From assembly GCA_963556255.1 (NCBI GenBank), contig OY744607.1:39301222-39365221 (forward strand): a stretch of DNA of 64,000 nucleotides, given 5' to 3'. The first letter of the stretch is position 1, and each line of letters starts with the position of its first letter. The notes below the pieces were generated by a model, which saw only the letters and a program-made list of their open reading frames with translations, did not search any database and was not told the origin of the DNA. This document shows positions 25,801 through 36,095 of this stretch, in pieces. The translations under genes were made by a program, and so were the position numbers. This DNA is from Allolobophora icterica. Lineage: Eukaryota; Annelida; Clitellata; Crassiclitellata; Lumbricidae.

Positions 25801-28059
25801 CGGGATTGGGGGTTGGGAGGGGTCTCAATAAACACTGAAAACAGTTCAAAACACTGATATTAACTTAAAATAACTAAATTATTGTTTTAATTATTAAAAT
25901 AAATAAATTATTTTTTGGTAGCTGAAAAAAGGTTCCGGAACGTCGTTCCAGCACGTTCCGGCTTAAAAAAGCACTGGTTAAAATTATTTTGGACGGGCTT
26001 AAGTTGTGCATGAATCTCCTCCAGCACCATCCAGTTTCTTCTCTAGAGCCGCTATGAGCGTTCAGATGACAGTTCTGTAAAGAGCAGAGGTTGATATTAG
26101 GGGCTGTAAACAGCATAGGGACACTGCAGTCGGACTCGTACAGCGACAGGACTGGGGGTCGCGACTTCCGTACTCTCACGGCGTCGATCGGTCACGACTT
26201 CGAATGCCTTTGGATGGGCAACTCTGTATTTCCGGTTAAGGGTCTGACAGTATGTAATTGAAGCATTGAGTTTATACTTGAGTTCACTAGCCAGTACTGG
26301 TGAATGGTGATGCAAATCTTGGGATTACTTTCTGTCCTAGTGGAATATAAAATCCTGATCTCTGGTTGACAGTCCAGTATGCTAATCACGAAACTTTAAT
26401 TTTATCATAGAAATAAAATCATAATCAGACTTAAATTTTTATCATGACATGATTGAAATTGCAAGTCAGTCACATATTTACCAGACAAGAGCCACACTGC
26501 CATGGCCCCACCTTGCTGAACACAAACATTTCTCATGCAGTCAGCATCTCCACATTTTAACCACTTCCATCCATACTTGTTCAATGCACTTCATTGTCAA
26601 TTTGTAGCCAAAAGTGCATATTTACATCCGCTCGCCAATGGCTCACCACCACAGAGGTCAACACTGTAGCACAGTGGTGCACAACGTCCGGCCCGCGGGC
26701 CAAATCCAGCCCGTGACAGGTCATCATGTGGCCCACGATGACCAACAGGAAAAGCGACCATTTAACAGCCGGCACTGACATTGATATTAGATATTGCCTA
26801 CAGTGAACTGTGCACTGTGGTCGTTGCAAAAAACTACCAGTATCATAGTAACATAGAAATACTACGTCATCTCTATAACCATGTTCTGTTAAGATACATT
26901 CCAATGCTCGTCTTCATACAATCAGGTCTAAGGGAACGCATATATGGAACTCAATTCCTACTGATATACGTATGTCAAACAATTTATTTATATTTAAAAA
27001 GAAATTACGTACGCACCTTCTCTCTCCATTATAAGATTCATAAATGATTAAGGAAGTTTTTTTGCCGCGTTTAGTTAAGATGTTAATTAAGATTTTTGTG
27101 TTCTTAGTTAAGTTTTGTGTTTCTTTAACTAATTAGGATAGCCTACATCTGATGTACGTTAATTTATCAAAAATGAGTTATTGTCATCCAGCTGTACTCT
27201 TTGGATATGTCTAATGCAGGCCAGTACTTTTTTTAGGTTAAATAAAAAGGTTTGGGTGCCCTAATCTAGCGGCATACACATCCCTTCTGGGTTTCCCTTT
27301 GCTGCCCTGGTTTATATTTTTTCTTTCGATGTTACTCGATGTATCGTATCATTGCTATGTTTTTTTGTTTTGGGTTGCAATAAAATGATTTTGATTTGAT
27401 TTGATTTGATAAATCTTTACTTTTATATGTTTTACTGCACACATCATCTTCATAAATTTTGGCATGCATTCATCTGAAGTAAGCTGAGTCGTCACATTTG
27501 TTTGGATCCAAAGGGTTTAAGAAATCGTTTAGTGGCCCTTGGCTGAAAAAGGTTGTGCACCACTGCTGTAGCCCTTCTTGCCACCATAAGATTTTCCATG
27601 TTCCAGATCTTCTATCAGTCAACAGGCAGGCCCGTAGCCAGAAAAATATATTCAACAGAAGACAACTCCTGGAGACATCAGGTGTAGTGGGGTTAACAAT
27701 CAAGCTTCACAGAACATTGGCAAAAAGCAAGAGGCAAGTGTCTCCTCTTGCCTCATACTGGCTACGCCTGTCAACAGGCTCTCAAAGCAATCTTCATATT
27801 TCTGAAAAATTTTGCCTAGACTTTTAAATGTTGGACTTTGATGTTGGATTGTTGCGACACAGCTACGTCGCGGCAGGCTACGCTCACAGCGCTATAAAAA
27901 CTTAGAACACAAATAATACACTCGGCGCACGATCACATGGATCGAGCAACAAAGAACTTATCAACATACGTGACAAAGACTCAATCTAGCGCATCAGAGT
28001 AAAGTTGCCGATCTACCTTGAGGTCCAGTTTCTCTAGAAAATACGCTAGTAAAAATCAT
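13828..28059 (-). CDS. DTL: DTL/CDT2 (denticleless), CRL4 substrate receptor; complete, 13 exons
   Basis: CDT2 is the WD40 substrate receptor of CUL4-DDB1 ubiquitin ligase and directs PCNA-coupled destruction of CDT1, p21 and SET8 in S phase. Exons (written high to low): 28059-28017, 25369-25281, 23670-23637, 22054-21965, 21510-21328, 20951-20886, 20456-20383, 20086-20013, 18957-18857, 18296-18192, 17155-16832, 15480-14552, 13845-13828. All twelve junctions keep frame, giving 709 codons against about 730 in human. The start MIFTSVFSRETGPQ resembles the family N-terminus. Residues about 30-385 are WD repeats (LAIVDEEGGIRIVDT, SGSRDGHVMVWDKR, FYVKATLSPDDSYLVSGSSD). DDB1-contact motifs WDKR (161-164) and WDLR (223-226) are present. 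Residues 395-704 are a disordered tail rich in Ser/Thr-Pro with a WLTRMRIDRQK block. Exon 5 ends at a GC donor. The final 18-nt exon (RKAAK, stop) is inferred from phase and a good acceptor; reading through the donor instead would end in VRYI. Confidence 0.93.
13935..14150 (+). mobile_element. tRNA-derived SINE, copy 1
   Basis: The head has a tRNA-like box B (GGGCTCAAGCC). The body resembles the copy at 57094 (TTCAGTGCCATTGAT…TCTGTCAT) and both end in GTATTGTATTG. It lies in the last DTL intron. Confidence 0.55.
14552..15480 (-). CDS. DTL: DTL exon 12: disordered tail with PIP box and Thr-Pro repeats
   Basis: This exon carries residues 395-704. The acceptor is TTCCTATTTACAAG and the donor AAA|GTACGT. 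A PCNA-interaction-like motif SPSILNYF lies at residues 447-454: Ile at +4, Tyr-Phe at +7/+8, with Ser replacing Gln at +1. Many SPRK/TPRK sites (for example LRTPRKVL and TKSPRKLL) are candidate CDK sites. Near the end, nine or so TP dipeptides recur at 4-residue spacing (TPGRTPNKTPSRTPGRTPRR), encoded by a 12-bp degenerate tandem repeat. An open frame continues upstream to 15499 but that is intron. Confidence 0.9.
15904..16521. mobile_element. MITE with 26-bp terminal inverted repeats
   Basis: Ends at 15904-15929 and 16496-16521 are exact reverse complements beginning TGTGACCCATCTGCAC. The element is 618 bp with no coding capacity and lies in DTL intron 11. No target duplication is obvious. 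Confidence 0.85.
17175..17985 (+). pseudogene. 5'-truncated CR1/L2-like LINE in DTL intron 10
   Basis: The plus-strand translation, in shifting frames, is the C-terminal part of a non-LTR reverse transcriptase: LGVVLESDLSMRRHV, CFRQLRLIRSCIKSLPFEAAR, VDRCNSLLAG, LQSVLNAVARLICNRRKYDH, LHWLPVPFRIEFKLC and, after a frameshift, FSDRAFSLAGPRC and FKLKLKSYLF. It ends with TATAAATTGTCG and an ATT-repeat tail at about 17962-17977, a typical CR1-clade 3' end. Antisense to DTL. Confidence 0.88.
21085..21178. repeat. About 23-bp tandem repeat, 4 copies
   Basis: Unit GACTGGTTTCTGGCAATCTGA in DTL intron 5; the last copies are nearly identical. Confidence 0.85.
22340..22560. repeat. Interleaved inverted and direct repeat in DTL intron 3
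   Basis: A 42-nt arm at 22340-22381 (starts CAAAATTGCTGTAATTTT) is exactly inverted at 22444-22485. A 60-nt segment after each arm (starts CAAAGTTTACATGTGC) is directly repeated at 22382 and 22494 with few changes. The order is arm, segment, inverted arm, segment. Confidence 0.9.
22755..23205. mobile_element. hAT-like MITE, TIR CAGTGATGTAG
   Basis: Begins CAGTGATGTAG and ends CTACATCACTG. Internal sequence is repeats of GACTCG/GACTTG. Flanking octamers match only in part, so the duplication is decayed. Confidence 0.7.
24165..24430 (+). mobile_element. tRNA-like SINE fragment
   Basis: Box A-like GTGGCCTACTGG and box B-like GGTTCGACT are spaced as in tRNA, followed by a non-tRNA body. Not a functional tRNA gene: the acceptor stem does not pair. 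Confidence 0.4.
24889..25190 (-). mobile_element. LINE 3' end fragment (minus strand)
   Basis: Read on the minus strand it ends GGTGCTATACAAATCTCC followed by ATGATATGAT-type tandem repeats, a common CR1/L2 3' terminus. It lies in DTL intron 2. Confidence 0.45.
25730..25976. mobile_element. hAT MITE (GTTCCGGAACG family), copy 1
   Basis: A 247-bp element flanked by perfect 8-bp duplications GTTAAAAT (25722-25729 and 25977-25984). It contains GGTTCCGGAACG near both ends and is about 85-90% similar to the element at 34978. Confidence 0.92.
26672..27565. mobile_element. Non-autonomous hAT element, TIR CAGTGGTGCACAAC
   Basis: An 894-bp element with CAGTGGTGCACAAC at the left and GTTGTGCACCACTG at the right. 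Flanking octamers are CTGTAGCA and CTGTAGCC (7/8). The GGCCCGCGGGCC segment next to the left end recurs at 47255. It carries a small relic of the TTAGTTAAGAT repeat at about 27069-27130. It lies in DTL intron 1. Confidence 0.88.
27628..27769. mobile_element. Short MITE with GGCTACG ends
   Basis: A 142-bp unit starting AGGCCCGTAGCCAG and ending CTGGCTACGCCT, flanked by the perfect direct repeat GTCAACAGGC (27618-27627 and 27770-27779). An internal stem GAGGCAAG/CTTGCCTC is visible. Confidence 0.85.
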
Positions 28060-28099
28060 TTCTCGCTTTTACAAACATCAAGGAAACTTAGAAACCAAA

Positions 28100-28182
28100 C
28101 ACGCATCAATCGTCCCGCTTAAACCCAGCAACGACTCTATATTTATGGCGACTATGCCGCGCAGAACTCTGGGAATTGCGGG
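28100..28182 (-). promoter_or_regulatory. Putative DTL core promoter
   Basis: Upstream of the DTL ATG (28059) the minus strand shows CCGCAATTCCCAGAG at about 28168-28182, close to the ZNF143/THAP11 core AATTCCCAGA. It also shows a TATA-like ATAAATATAG at about 28137-28146, and two GCGGGA E2F-like cores (about 28111-28118 and 28178-28184). Human DTL is an E2F target. The placement is plausible but unproven. Confidence 0.35.
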
Positions 28183-28206
28183 ATACAAGTAACAGAAATT
28201 GTAATC

Positions 28207-28400
28207 GTGATATTCGTTTATTGTTTACAAACACACGCTGACAACCGCAGCATGGAACAAAGTTGCACAGAGTTTTACAAGTAGATAATGTAGCATATAG
28301 TGTGCGGGAAATAAAGTGAAGTCTATGTTGTCTTTAACTGGAAGACAGTACTGGTGATTCTGGGGACACAATGAATGGCCTATAGTTTTATCAAAGATCT
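28207..28400 (-). mobile_element. LINE 3' fragment, same family as 6330-7290
   Basis: Shares GACAACCGCAGCATGGAAC and ACTGGAAGACAGTACTG with the 6330-7030 copy, in the same orientation. It lies immediately upstream of the DTL promoter. Confidence 0.65.
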
Positions 28401-29611
28401 TTATTATAAGTAGCCAACTATCAAGTAAGTAGTGTATGAATTGAAAACACAGGCTGTTATTTTCAACCAAGAAACTGAATGGTAGCACAGTATAAATAAT
28501 TACATAATTATTTATAGGCCTACTGTGCTGGCAGGGCCTACTCTCTGCATAGAAGTAGAAAACATTATAATTAATCAAGATCTCCAGCCCTGGGAGTATA
28601 ACCAACAAAGTTTTCACCCCATATACATATACTATGAACCTCAAACAATTTGTAGAGTAACTGTTAATAATTTATATCTCGCCTATAACACTAATTAAAG
28701 TAGTGCGTTAAAATGTATTCGCTAGATGACAGGATATATTTTCAAAAACGCCAGCTTACTTGTCATAGTAGTGAAACACTTTAATAGCTTGCCATTTGTG
28801 ATGATGACCGTACGAAACAGATTATGGAAAATATTAATTCGAGTTTAATGCCAAACCTGGTTAGCTTTTATGACTTTGTGCATATAATTTGTGAATAAAC
28901 ACATTTAATTAACGACAGGGAGCTCAGTGAGAGAGTTGCTAATATTAATGTTTTATTCTCAACCAATTCAATTTTGAAACAGATAGTTAATAAATATAAT
29001 AATAATAGGCAATTTTACATGTTCTGAGAAGAAGAAAAGTCGCTTAATCTGACCTTGAGAGGTAGCAACTTCACTTTCTTAGCCTGTTAAAGCTTGTTAA
29101 AGCCTCTGATGTTCAACTACACCCTATAGTATACCACATACACATGGTCCTTCTGTGCAAGCAAAAGTGTATCGTGGACGACCTAATCTTTCCTCAGATA
29201 TGCAAGTATCTAGTAGCAAAGAGCCAGAAGGACGGACGATGGAACTACGCATAAGTTATTGCATTTTATTAAAAGGCAACATAAACCGAACATTGAAAAC
29301 TTGTCGCTTTTGTCTCTGAAGTGCTTTGTAGGCCCTACATATTTCTGTAGTCAGTTTTAAGTCTTATCTTCTATAAAATAATATGATAGCCTCTTAACAA
29401 ATTTATCAAATTTTAGCTGTGTTACTCTTAGAAAATACTATTAAGATGTGAGATGGTGTGATGTAAAATTAAGTAAGTATATTCTTTATTTTACCGGCTG
29501 CAAAATGCACTCCGGTGGCATGATTTTAATTGAGTTTTCATTGAATAGTGAACTTCTTAGTCAAGGTGTCAAGCCAGTCTGTTTTGAGACAGAACTGTAA
29601 CATTAACAAGT
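28401..29611. other. DTL/zinc-finger intergenic region; LINE tail at 29468-29520
   Basis: No exon recognised. AAGTAAGTATATTCTTTATTTTACC at about 29470-29495 is another reverse-oriented LINE 3' end of the TTAC-tailed family. Confidence 0.4.
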
Positions 29612-30313
29612 CGTCGCCTGAGAATTATCTTGTCGTATCTCCACTTTTTTTCGAAAAGTAGTTAAGAGTTGATTTGTGGTAGAGTTTTTTTGATCTTTCT
29701 TCAGTTTCAATGGCTAGGAGATACGATAGGTCGTTTTAAAGATATTCGACAAACTATACTGTCGTATGTCCTGTTTTCAGCAACATTTTATCGTGTCTCC
29801 ATACAGCATTCATAGTGAAGCAGTCTCTGTTGTTGTATGTCCACAGAAAGCTCGTCGCTGATTGGACGCGCAGGAGATACAGCAGTATAAACCTGTGCGC
29901 TTAGCTGGACTATAGTGTCGCATATCCAGACAATTAAAAGTTTTTCTTTTAAAAATCCGGACTATGTAAATGAATATTTTAACGAAAACACTCTGTAATA
30001 ATTGGTCGTTGCTTAATTTAATCATTTCATGTCTTGGTTTTCAGAAAGATGGTTTGTAATATTTGTAAATCCAGTTTATACAAAATTTTCACAAATTTCA
30101 GAATAACAACTATAATTGTTAATTTTTTTAATGCAAAATCTTTATGCAATGTTGATGTTTTAATATGACGTCTGTGTGTGAACTGTAATTTGACAATGCC
30201 CTACTTATTGCATTGAATTTCTCATTTTTCCGCAAAATGCGGCCCAAACTTCTACCTCGTTTATCTCGGAATTTTGGAAAATGGAGATACGCCAAGATAA
30301 TTCTCAGGCGACG
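29612..30313. mobile_element. DNA transposon-like element, 32-bp TIRs, AAGT target duplication
   Basis: The left end CGTCGCCTGAGAATTATC is mirrored at the right end (about 31 of 32 positions match). AAGT flanks both sides (29608-29611 and 30314-30317). Inside, variants of GTATCTCC/GTATGTCC recur at least six times in both orientations. No transposase frame. Confidence 0.8.
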
Positions 30314-30929
30314 AAGTGTTTGAGCAAGACAAATTCTTTTCTTGAAAATTACTTTCTTGAAACTGTGCCTTACCATTATTACTAACTTGTCACTCAACTA
30401 TGAATGGAGAAGTCATACTACTGTAATGAGGAGCACTTAAATTATCTTCTATATTTAGAAACATGTTGAATTTTGAAGGTTTATTGTTTTCAGCAGGTAT
30501 ATGAAGATGATGAGCTTCAATGTTAGAGCTTAAAAATTCTGTTGAAAGACAAGGTCTACATAATATCTCATTAAGCTTCATCAAGAATAGTGCAATGGAT
30601 TTATGTGACTACAACTTTCACTGCTGTCAGCTTTTTCATCTTCATTTGAAATCAAACTCAACAATAGCATAAAGGTATTAGCCTATACAAAGGAAGGATA
30701 GCTTCAGTATTTCGTCATAAAATTTTTCCGACATGTATGTGACTACTTTCTTTATTCGAAAAATGACTACTACTGATAGGTGAAACGCGAAGCCTTCTTG
30801 TAAGCAGCTGAAAAGCAAAGTTAAATGAAGTTGTCAATAATGCGAAAAACTGGACATTCCGGTGTTGGAACGGCTATGAGAACAGCAATTACAGAAACTT
30901 TTTACACAGACAATTGTTTTGAAGTGCAT

Positions 30930-31092
30930 ACCAAAACTCATTCAAAGCCATGCAAATTCCAACTTTGTGTGTAATCTGGTGACTGGAGAAGGACAAACGG
31001 ATCATTTAAAACCACACAGACATGAATTATTTCAGAAACTGTTCAATGTGATCATCTGATGATTCCTCAAAGAACCCATACGACCCGTACTG
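30930..31092 (+). pseudogene. Decayed C2H2 finger units 5' of the zinc-finger gene
   Basis: Translating in pieces gives HTKTHSKPCKFQLCV followed by a stop, then KPHRHELFQKLFN, then [12 protein letters not shown]. These align with the neighbouring gene's linker and finger units (…[16 protein letters not shown]). The first Cys has been lost (to Phe or His) and in-frame stops occur, including TGA at 31091. They look like one or two ancestral fingers removed from the gene by mutation. Confidence 0.65.
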
Positions 31093-31129
31093 AAGAAAAA
31101 CAGTGAATTACCAATTAAGTGAGAGCCTG

Positions 31130-32761
31130 ATGACGAATAAAAGAACCTTTATGGGTGACAAACAATACAGATGCCAGATATGTTGGAAATCATTTGATGA
31201 GTTTAGTAGCCTGAAAAAGCACATGGCAACCCATACTGGTGAAAAACCACATAGGTGCCAGTTATGTGAGAAACAATTTGCTAATGGTAGCAATGTGAAA
31301 ACCCACATTAGAACCCATAATGGCAAAAAGCCATACATGTGCAAGTTATGTAAGAAATCATTTAATCAAGGTGGTACTCTACAAAGGCACATGATAACCC
31401 ATACTGGTGAGAAACCATACAGGTGCCAGCTATGTCAGAAATCATTTAATCAAGGTAGTATTCTGAAAAGGCACCTGATAACCCATACTGACAAAAAACC
31501 ATACAGGTGCCAACTATGTCAGAAATCCTTTAATGCAGGAAGTAATCTGAAAACACACATGAGAACCCATACTGGCGAAAAACCATTCAGGTGTCATTTA
31601 TGTCAGAAATCGTTTAATAGAAGAAGTAGTCTGAAAATGCACATGAGAACCCATTCTGGCGAAAAACCATACAGGTGCCAGCTATGTCAGAAATCATTTA
31701 ATAACGGAAGTAATCTGAAAAGGCACATGATAACCCACACTGGCGAAAAACCATACAAGTGCCAGGTATGTCAGAAGTCATTTAGTGAAGAAAGTAAGCT
31801 GAGAAAGCACATGAGAACCCATACTGGCGAAAAACCATACTGGTGCCAACTATGTCAGAAATCATTTCATGTAGCAAGTGATCTGAAAACGCACATGAGA
31901 ACCCATACTGGCGAAAAACCCTACAGGTGCTTTTTATGTCAGAAATCATTTAATAAAGGAAGTAATCTCAAAACGCACATGAGAACCCATACTGGCGAAA
32001 AACCATACAAGTGCCATTTATGTCAGATATCATTTAATGAAGGCCGTACTCTGAAAAGGCACATGATAATCCATACTGGCGAAAAACCATACAGGTGCCA
32101 GCTATGTCAGAAATCATTTAATCAAGCTGGTACTCTGAAAAGGCACATGATAACCCATAGGCCTACTGGCAATAAACCATACACGTGCCAGTTATGTGAG
32201 AAATCATTTGCTCATCATAGTAATCTGAAAATGCATATGAGAACTCGTACAGGAGAAAAACCATGCATATGTGAGGTTTGTAATAAGGGATTCACACAAA
32301 TTGTAAGTCTGAGGAAAGACAGAAGAACTCGTGCAACTGAGAAGCAACACACACATAATAAGCATTATACCAAGAGCAGTTCTTCAGCAAATCAGTTTCA
32401 ACTCCGTGCAGGGACACAGCCACCGGATCTTAAAATGTGTAGTGAAGCAAGTGAAGCTAACCAATCTGATAATTTCATCACGTTTAGTAGTACAGGCGTT
32501 ATTGATAAACCAAATGAACATTTCTCAAAGAACATATATCCGGATTCTAGTGGAATTGCAGGTCCTCTCCAGAATATTAAAGGTGGAGAATATCGGTATA
32601 TTAGCAGATTCAAGTTTCCTGTGGATGCAAAAGCTTCTTTGTCGAAATCCTTTGGATGTGGTATATGTGACGAATTGCTTGAAGTAAAGAAAGAATTTCT
32701 AGAGCATTGTTCTAGCCATCGATTTTCTCCACCTGACGACTTAGTTGCTGACCTGTGCTGA
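31130..32761 (+). CDS. Poly-C2H2 zinc-finger protein, 543 aa, single exon
   Basis: Probable sequence-specific DNA-binding protein acting in the nucleus. From ATG 31130 (MTNKRTF) there are twelve canonical C-x2-C-x12-H-x3-H fingers joined by HTGEKPY-type linkers, ending near residue 350. Finger 13 has its last His changed to Arg, and finger 14 has lost both His. A 110-residue Ser/Asn-rich spacer follows. A lone atypical finger closes the protein (CGIC…HCSSH). The linker between fingers 12 and 13 is longer (HRPTGNKP) because of a 6-bp AGGCCT insertion. The frame is closed upstream by TGA at 31091, so ATG 31130 is the first available; an upstream exon splicing in cannot be excluded. There is no KRAB, SCAN, BTB or ZAD domain in the window. 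A candidate AATAAA lies at 33387-33392. The gene is divergent from DTL. Confidence 0.9.
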   Translation: MTNKRTFMGDKQYRCQICWKSFDEFSSLKKHMATHTGEKPHRCQLCEKQFANGSNVKTHIRTHNGKKPYMCKLCKKSFNQGGTLQRHMITHTGEKPYRCQLCQKSFNQGSILKRHLITHTDKKPYRCQLCQKSFNAGSNLKTHMRTHTGEKPFRCHLCQKSFNRRSSLKMHMRTHSGEKPYRCQLCQKSFNNGSNLKRHMITHTGEKPYKCQVCQKSFSEESKLRKHMRTHTGEKPYWCQLCQKSFHVASDLKTHMRTHTGEKPYRCFLCQKSFNKGSNLKTHMRTHTGEKPYKCHLCQISFNEGRTLKRHMIIHTGEKPYRCQLCQKSFNQAGTLKRHMITHRPTGNKPYTCQLCEKSFAHHSNLKMHMRTRTGEKPCICEVCNKGFTQIVSLRKDRRTRATEKQHTHNKHYTKSSSSANQFQLRAGTQPPDLKMCSEASEANQSDNFITFSSTGVIDKPNEHFSKNIYPDSSGIAGPLQNIKGGEYRYISRFKFPVDAKASLSKSFGCGICDELLEVKKEFLEHCSSHRFSPPDDLVADLC

Positions 32762-33400
32762 ATTATGATGCCACATAACTACAGTTGAAAACAGTTGTAG
32801 TTTGAGATAAATAATAGATGCTAAGAATTTCTGGGATACATATATACATCAATAGTTACTTAGTACCACTTTCATTTCTGAAATTCTGATTAATTATTTG
32901 GACATTAGGCATTCGATGTAGAGATTCCAGAGAGGTTCCTCCTTATAAGCACCACATATCTAAGGTGTTGCCTTCTTCTCTCATAATTGTAAGACTAGAA
33001 TTGCTGCAGGTTATCAAAATGAAATTTTATGCTATAGATGCAGTAAGATCTTTCGTTCTGGTTCCACTACTTGACGTCTTTATTGTTAAATATTAAATTT
33101 AGCTGCACACATACCTCTGCTTCACTAGATATTTAGTAGGGCGGTTGGCTGTAAATCATTTTGTGAGACTATTTTAGACTGTTGATACCCTATTGTTGTT
33201 GCATTCACAAAGTATTAATAATAGCTTATTAGTTTAGTCTACTGCGATGAAGTTTGACTGTTATGTATGAATATTAAGAAAAAGATAAATGTAATCAAGA
33301 TTGTCATGTATCCCAAATACATAGTTGGTGTTTTGTTGTCTTTGGTGATTTTTATGATACACTTTATTTATATATTTAACTATCTAAATAAATAAGCTGC
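32762..33400 (+). other. Probable 3' UTR of the zinc-finger gene
   Basis: AT-rich, stop-dense sequence ending in the overlapping AATAAATAAG at 33386-33396, a good polyadenylation signal about 630 nt after the stop. Confidence 0.5.
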
Positions 33401-33624
33401 GTGTCGCAAATTGCACTTACTTATATTTCTCTGCTACTCGAGATGTTGAACCACTCGCCCAGCGCTTTGCCTACTCTGACATTGACTTCTCATTTCTGCA
33501 GACATTTTGGATCATTTGCTTCAGCCTTTCTTCCTACTCCGAATTATTTTTTAGCATCGTCCGTATCACATCGTGTATGGCGGAGTCAGAGGCTTTCTGG
33601 AAGTTTATGGAGCAGTTGTGCATG

Positions 33625-34799
33625 CAGTGGCGTACGGAGCTGAAATGCCGCCCTTGGCTACTTAATTGTCGATATGCTTTTTTCTCTAACTCTAAGATAT
33701 TGCATGACGATCTATTACAATTCATATACAATTTTATTTTAAATACAGCCTATAGCCTTTCTGGATTTTTCACTTTTCACTGTATTTTGTAATTATCCGT
33801 TTTAGCTATACATTCTCAACCTACTGAAATTTATTTTATTAGATAATAAAACATTTTATTGCATGAGTTGCGACAGTCGCTGACTCGCTGTGATTTGTAC
33901 AGTACAGTACAGTACAGTACAGTATATACATACATGTCATCTTATGCCAGAGTTACCATTATTATCAGTATGCTATTAACGTTATCTTACGAGATTTTAC
34001 AGCTGCAAAATCATTGATGACATCATAAAAATTAATTGTTTCAGCCGGCTTTCTTTCAATGAACAGCATGGTGATATTGATAGTTTGTGATTAAATTTTA
34101 TTCTAAGTCATTGATTCGTTTATACAAACTATCAATATCACAACCACAGCCTTACATCGCTTAGTTTAGTCCTCTTATAAAAATTAATTTTAAAATTGGT
34201 CTGGTTTTGACAGAAATTGACTGCATGATTTTGTCATTTTGTCAAATGAGCACTTAACCTTTCAACAGATTTAGTAATAGTAGGCCCTATTCAGTTATTT
34301 TCCAATCGTAATCTCGAAACTTCTAAAGCGTTACTCGAAGGCCAAGCGCAGGGCAACAGCCGATTCTCGGTTATTCGCTATTAATTTGGCAATGCTATGT
34401 TATGTTATGCCGCCTTTCATAATCACAATATAAATACGCCTATAGATATATTATATAGGCGTATTTATATTATGATTATGAAAGGCGGCATAACATGAAT
34501 ATGCTTTAAATTAGACTATGTTGTAGGCCCCTATGCAGTGTGCTGCAATTATATTTAGTGTTTAACGTAGACATCTAAGAGTGATGCCGCCCCTAACGAT
34601 CAACTGAAGCCAAGCCGGCTTGACCAAAGTGACGGTTTCTTTTTGCCTTATTTTTCTTTCTTTCTTTTTCTATCCTACATTTTCAGTTTTTATACAACCT
34701 TCACACTTTTCTATTTATCTTCAACCCTATTTTGGCGCTCCTCCAAAAGTGCCGCCCGGGGCGACTCGCCCCCTCTGCCCCCCCTTCGGTACGCCACTG
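33625..34799. mobile_element. Non-autonomous hAT element, TIR CAGTGGCGTAC
   Basis: A 1175-bp element starting CAGTGGCGTACGGA and ending TCGGTACGCCACTG, flanked by perfect octamers TGTGCATG (33617-33624 and 34800-34807). It holds an AGTAC tandem repeat (33898-33924), a long hairpin (34402-34496) and GC-rich GCCGCCC sub-terminal motifs. No intact transposase. Confidence 0.93.
34402..34496. repeat. 43-nt inverted repeat within a hAT element
   Basis: Arms 34402-34444 and 34454-34496 with one mismatch and a 9-nt loop. The arms begin ATGTTATGCCGCCTTTC. Confidence 0.9.
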
Positions 34800-34977
34800 T
34801 GTGCATGAGCTTTCCCTTTCTTTTCCGTTAAAAAGAAAGGGTCAGCTTTGTATAATTAATAGCTACTAATCACGTTTTTACATGCTCCAGGCTAACTAAC
34901 ATTTGTATTCCAACCAATGACAAATAATGTAGGATGATCGCTGAATTGTATTGAAATTATAATTGGTTAGTTCTTCC

Positions 34978-35244
34978 CAGCGCTTTTTTTCTAGAAAAAA
35001 GGTTCCGGAACGGAACAATAGGTTCCGGAACGCAACATTTATGGGCGGGCTAAAATCACGAGAAAAACGGGATTGGGTGTTGGTAGGGGTCTGAATAAAC
35101 ACTGAAAACAGTTCAAAAACACTGAAATTAAATTAAAATAACAAAATTATTGTTTTTATTATTAAAATAAAAAAAATATTTTTAGTAGCTGAAAAAAGGT
35201 GCCGGAACGCCGTTCCGGCTCGTTCCGGCTGAAAAAAAGCCCTG
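34978..35244. mobile_element. hAT MITE (GTTCCGGAACG family), copy 2
   Basis: A 267-bp element flanked by perfect octamers GTTCTTCC (34970-34977 and 35245-35252), homologous along its length to 25730-25976. The terminal CAGCGCTTTTTTT pairs with AAAAAAAGCCCTG. Confidence 0.93.
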
Positions 35245-35252
35245 GTTCTTCC

Positions 35253-35885
35253 TAAATTTCAATTGTATAGTATACCATATTCTGTAGCAGAAATCCATCT
35301 ATAAAATCACCAAACAAATGACAAGTAGGCTACCAGTATGCCTAATATCAGTCGTATTGCTGTAGCTTATCAGTCTTCTAAATTCTAGAACTGATAGGTT
35401 GTACTTCTTAATATGTAAATGAGATTTAATATATAAATAACATGAGAAAAGTCCTCGTCTGAGCTGAGTAACTTCCAACAAACAATCTTTGCAATTTATG
35501 AGAGTGGACGAAAACTGTATTACAAATGTAATTTTTCGAGAAAAAACAACAGCAATTCAATAAGCATTTTACTATTTGTCTGCATCTCATAAATGGCTTT
35601 AAAAAACATCGTTGGGGAGCATAACCAAGATATTGTATCATTTAATTTGTGACCAGTTTTAATAAATTAATAAATAAATGTGTTCTTTAATAAATTTTAA
35701 CGATATTTTACCATGCCCACAGGTAAAAAATCCGGATTTTTACCGCCAAAATATTTTGCCGGTAAATTTACGTAATTAGGCCGACGTTCTATGAACAATT
35801 GTCTCTCTTTGTCCGCTGATAGCTGGGTCAGTACACGTTGCAATCGTTATGTAGTTCTACGATCGCTACTTCCGGCATGCTGAGC
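35253..35885. other. No gene recognised
   Basis: Open frames on the minus strand at 35299-35481 and 35426-35641 have no recognisable features. Confidence 0.3.
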
Positions 35886-36095
35886 AAAATCCAGTCTTGT
35901 TGTCCTCGAGACCAAGGTCTTGGTCTCGAGTGCGCTCGAGTTCGTTTTTAAAAGTCTTGGTCTTGGTCTTGGTCTTGACGTTCAAAGTCTTGGTCTTGGT
36001 CTTGGTCTTGAGGTTCAAGGTCTTGGTCTTGGTCTTGGTCTTGAGGTTCAAAGTCTTGGTCTTGGTTTTTCAAGACCAAGACCAAGACCGACCTA
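35886..36095. repeat. GACCAAGAC minisatellite element, copy 3
   Basis: Starts CAGTCTTGTTGTCCTCGAG, then an inverted CTCGAGACCAAG/CTTGGTCTCGAG stem, then GTCTTG-rich tandem units, and ends with an inverted AAGACCAAGACC. Opposite orientation to copy 2. Confidence 0.8.

Noticed and set aside
26000..26090. Extra DTL exon (minus strand, after CTCTTTACAG)
   Set aside because: The acceptor looks good, but the peptide does not fit the family, and exon 1 at 28017 joins exon 2 at 25369 in perfect phase without it.
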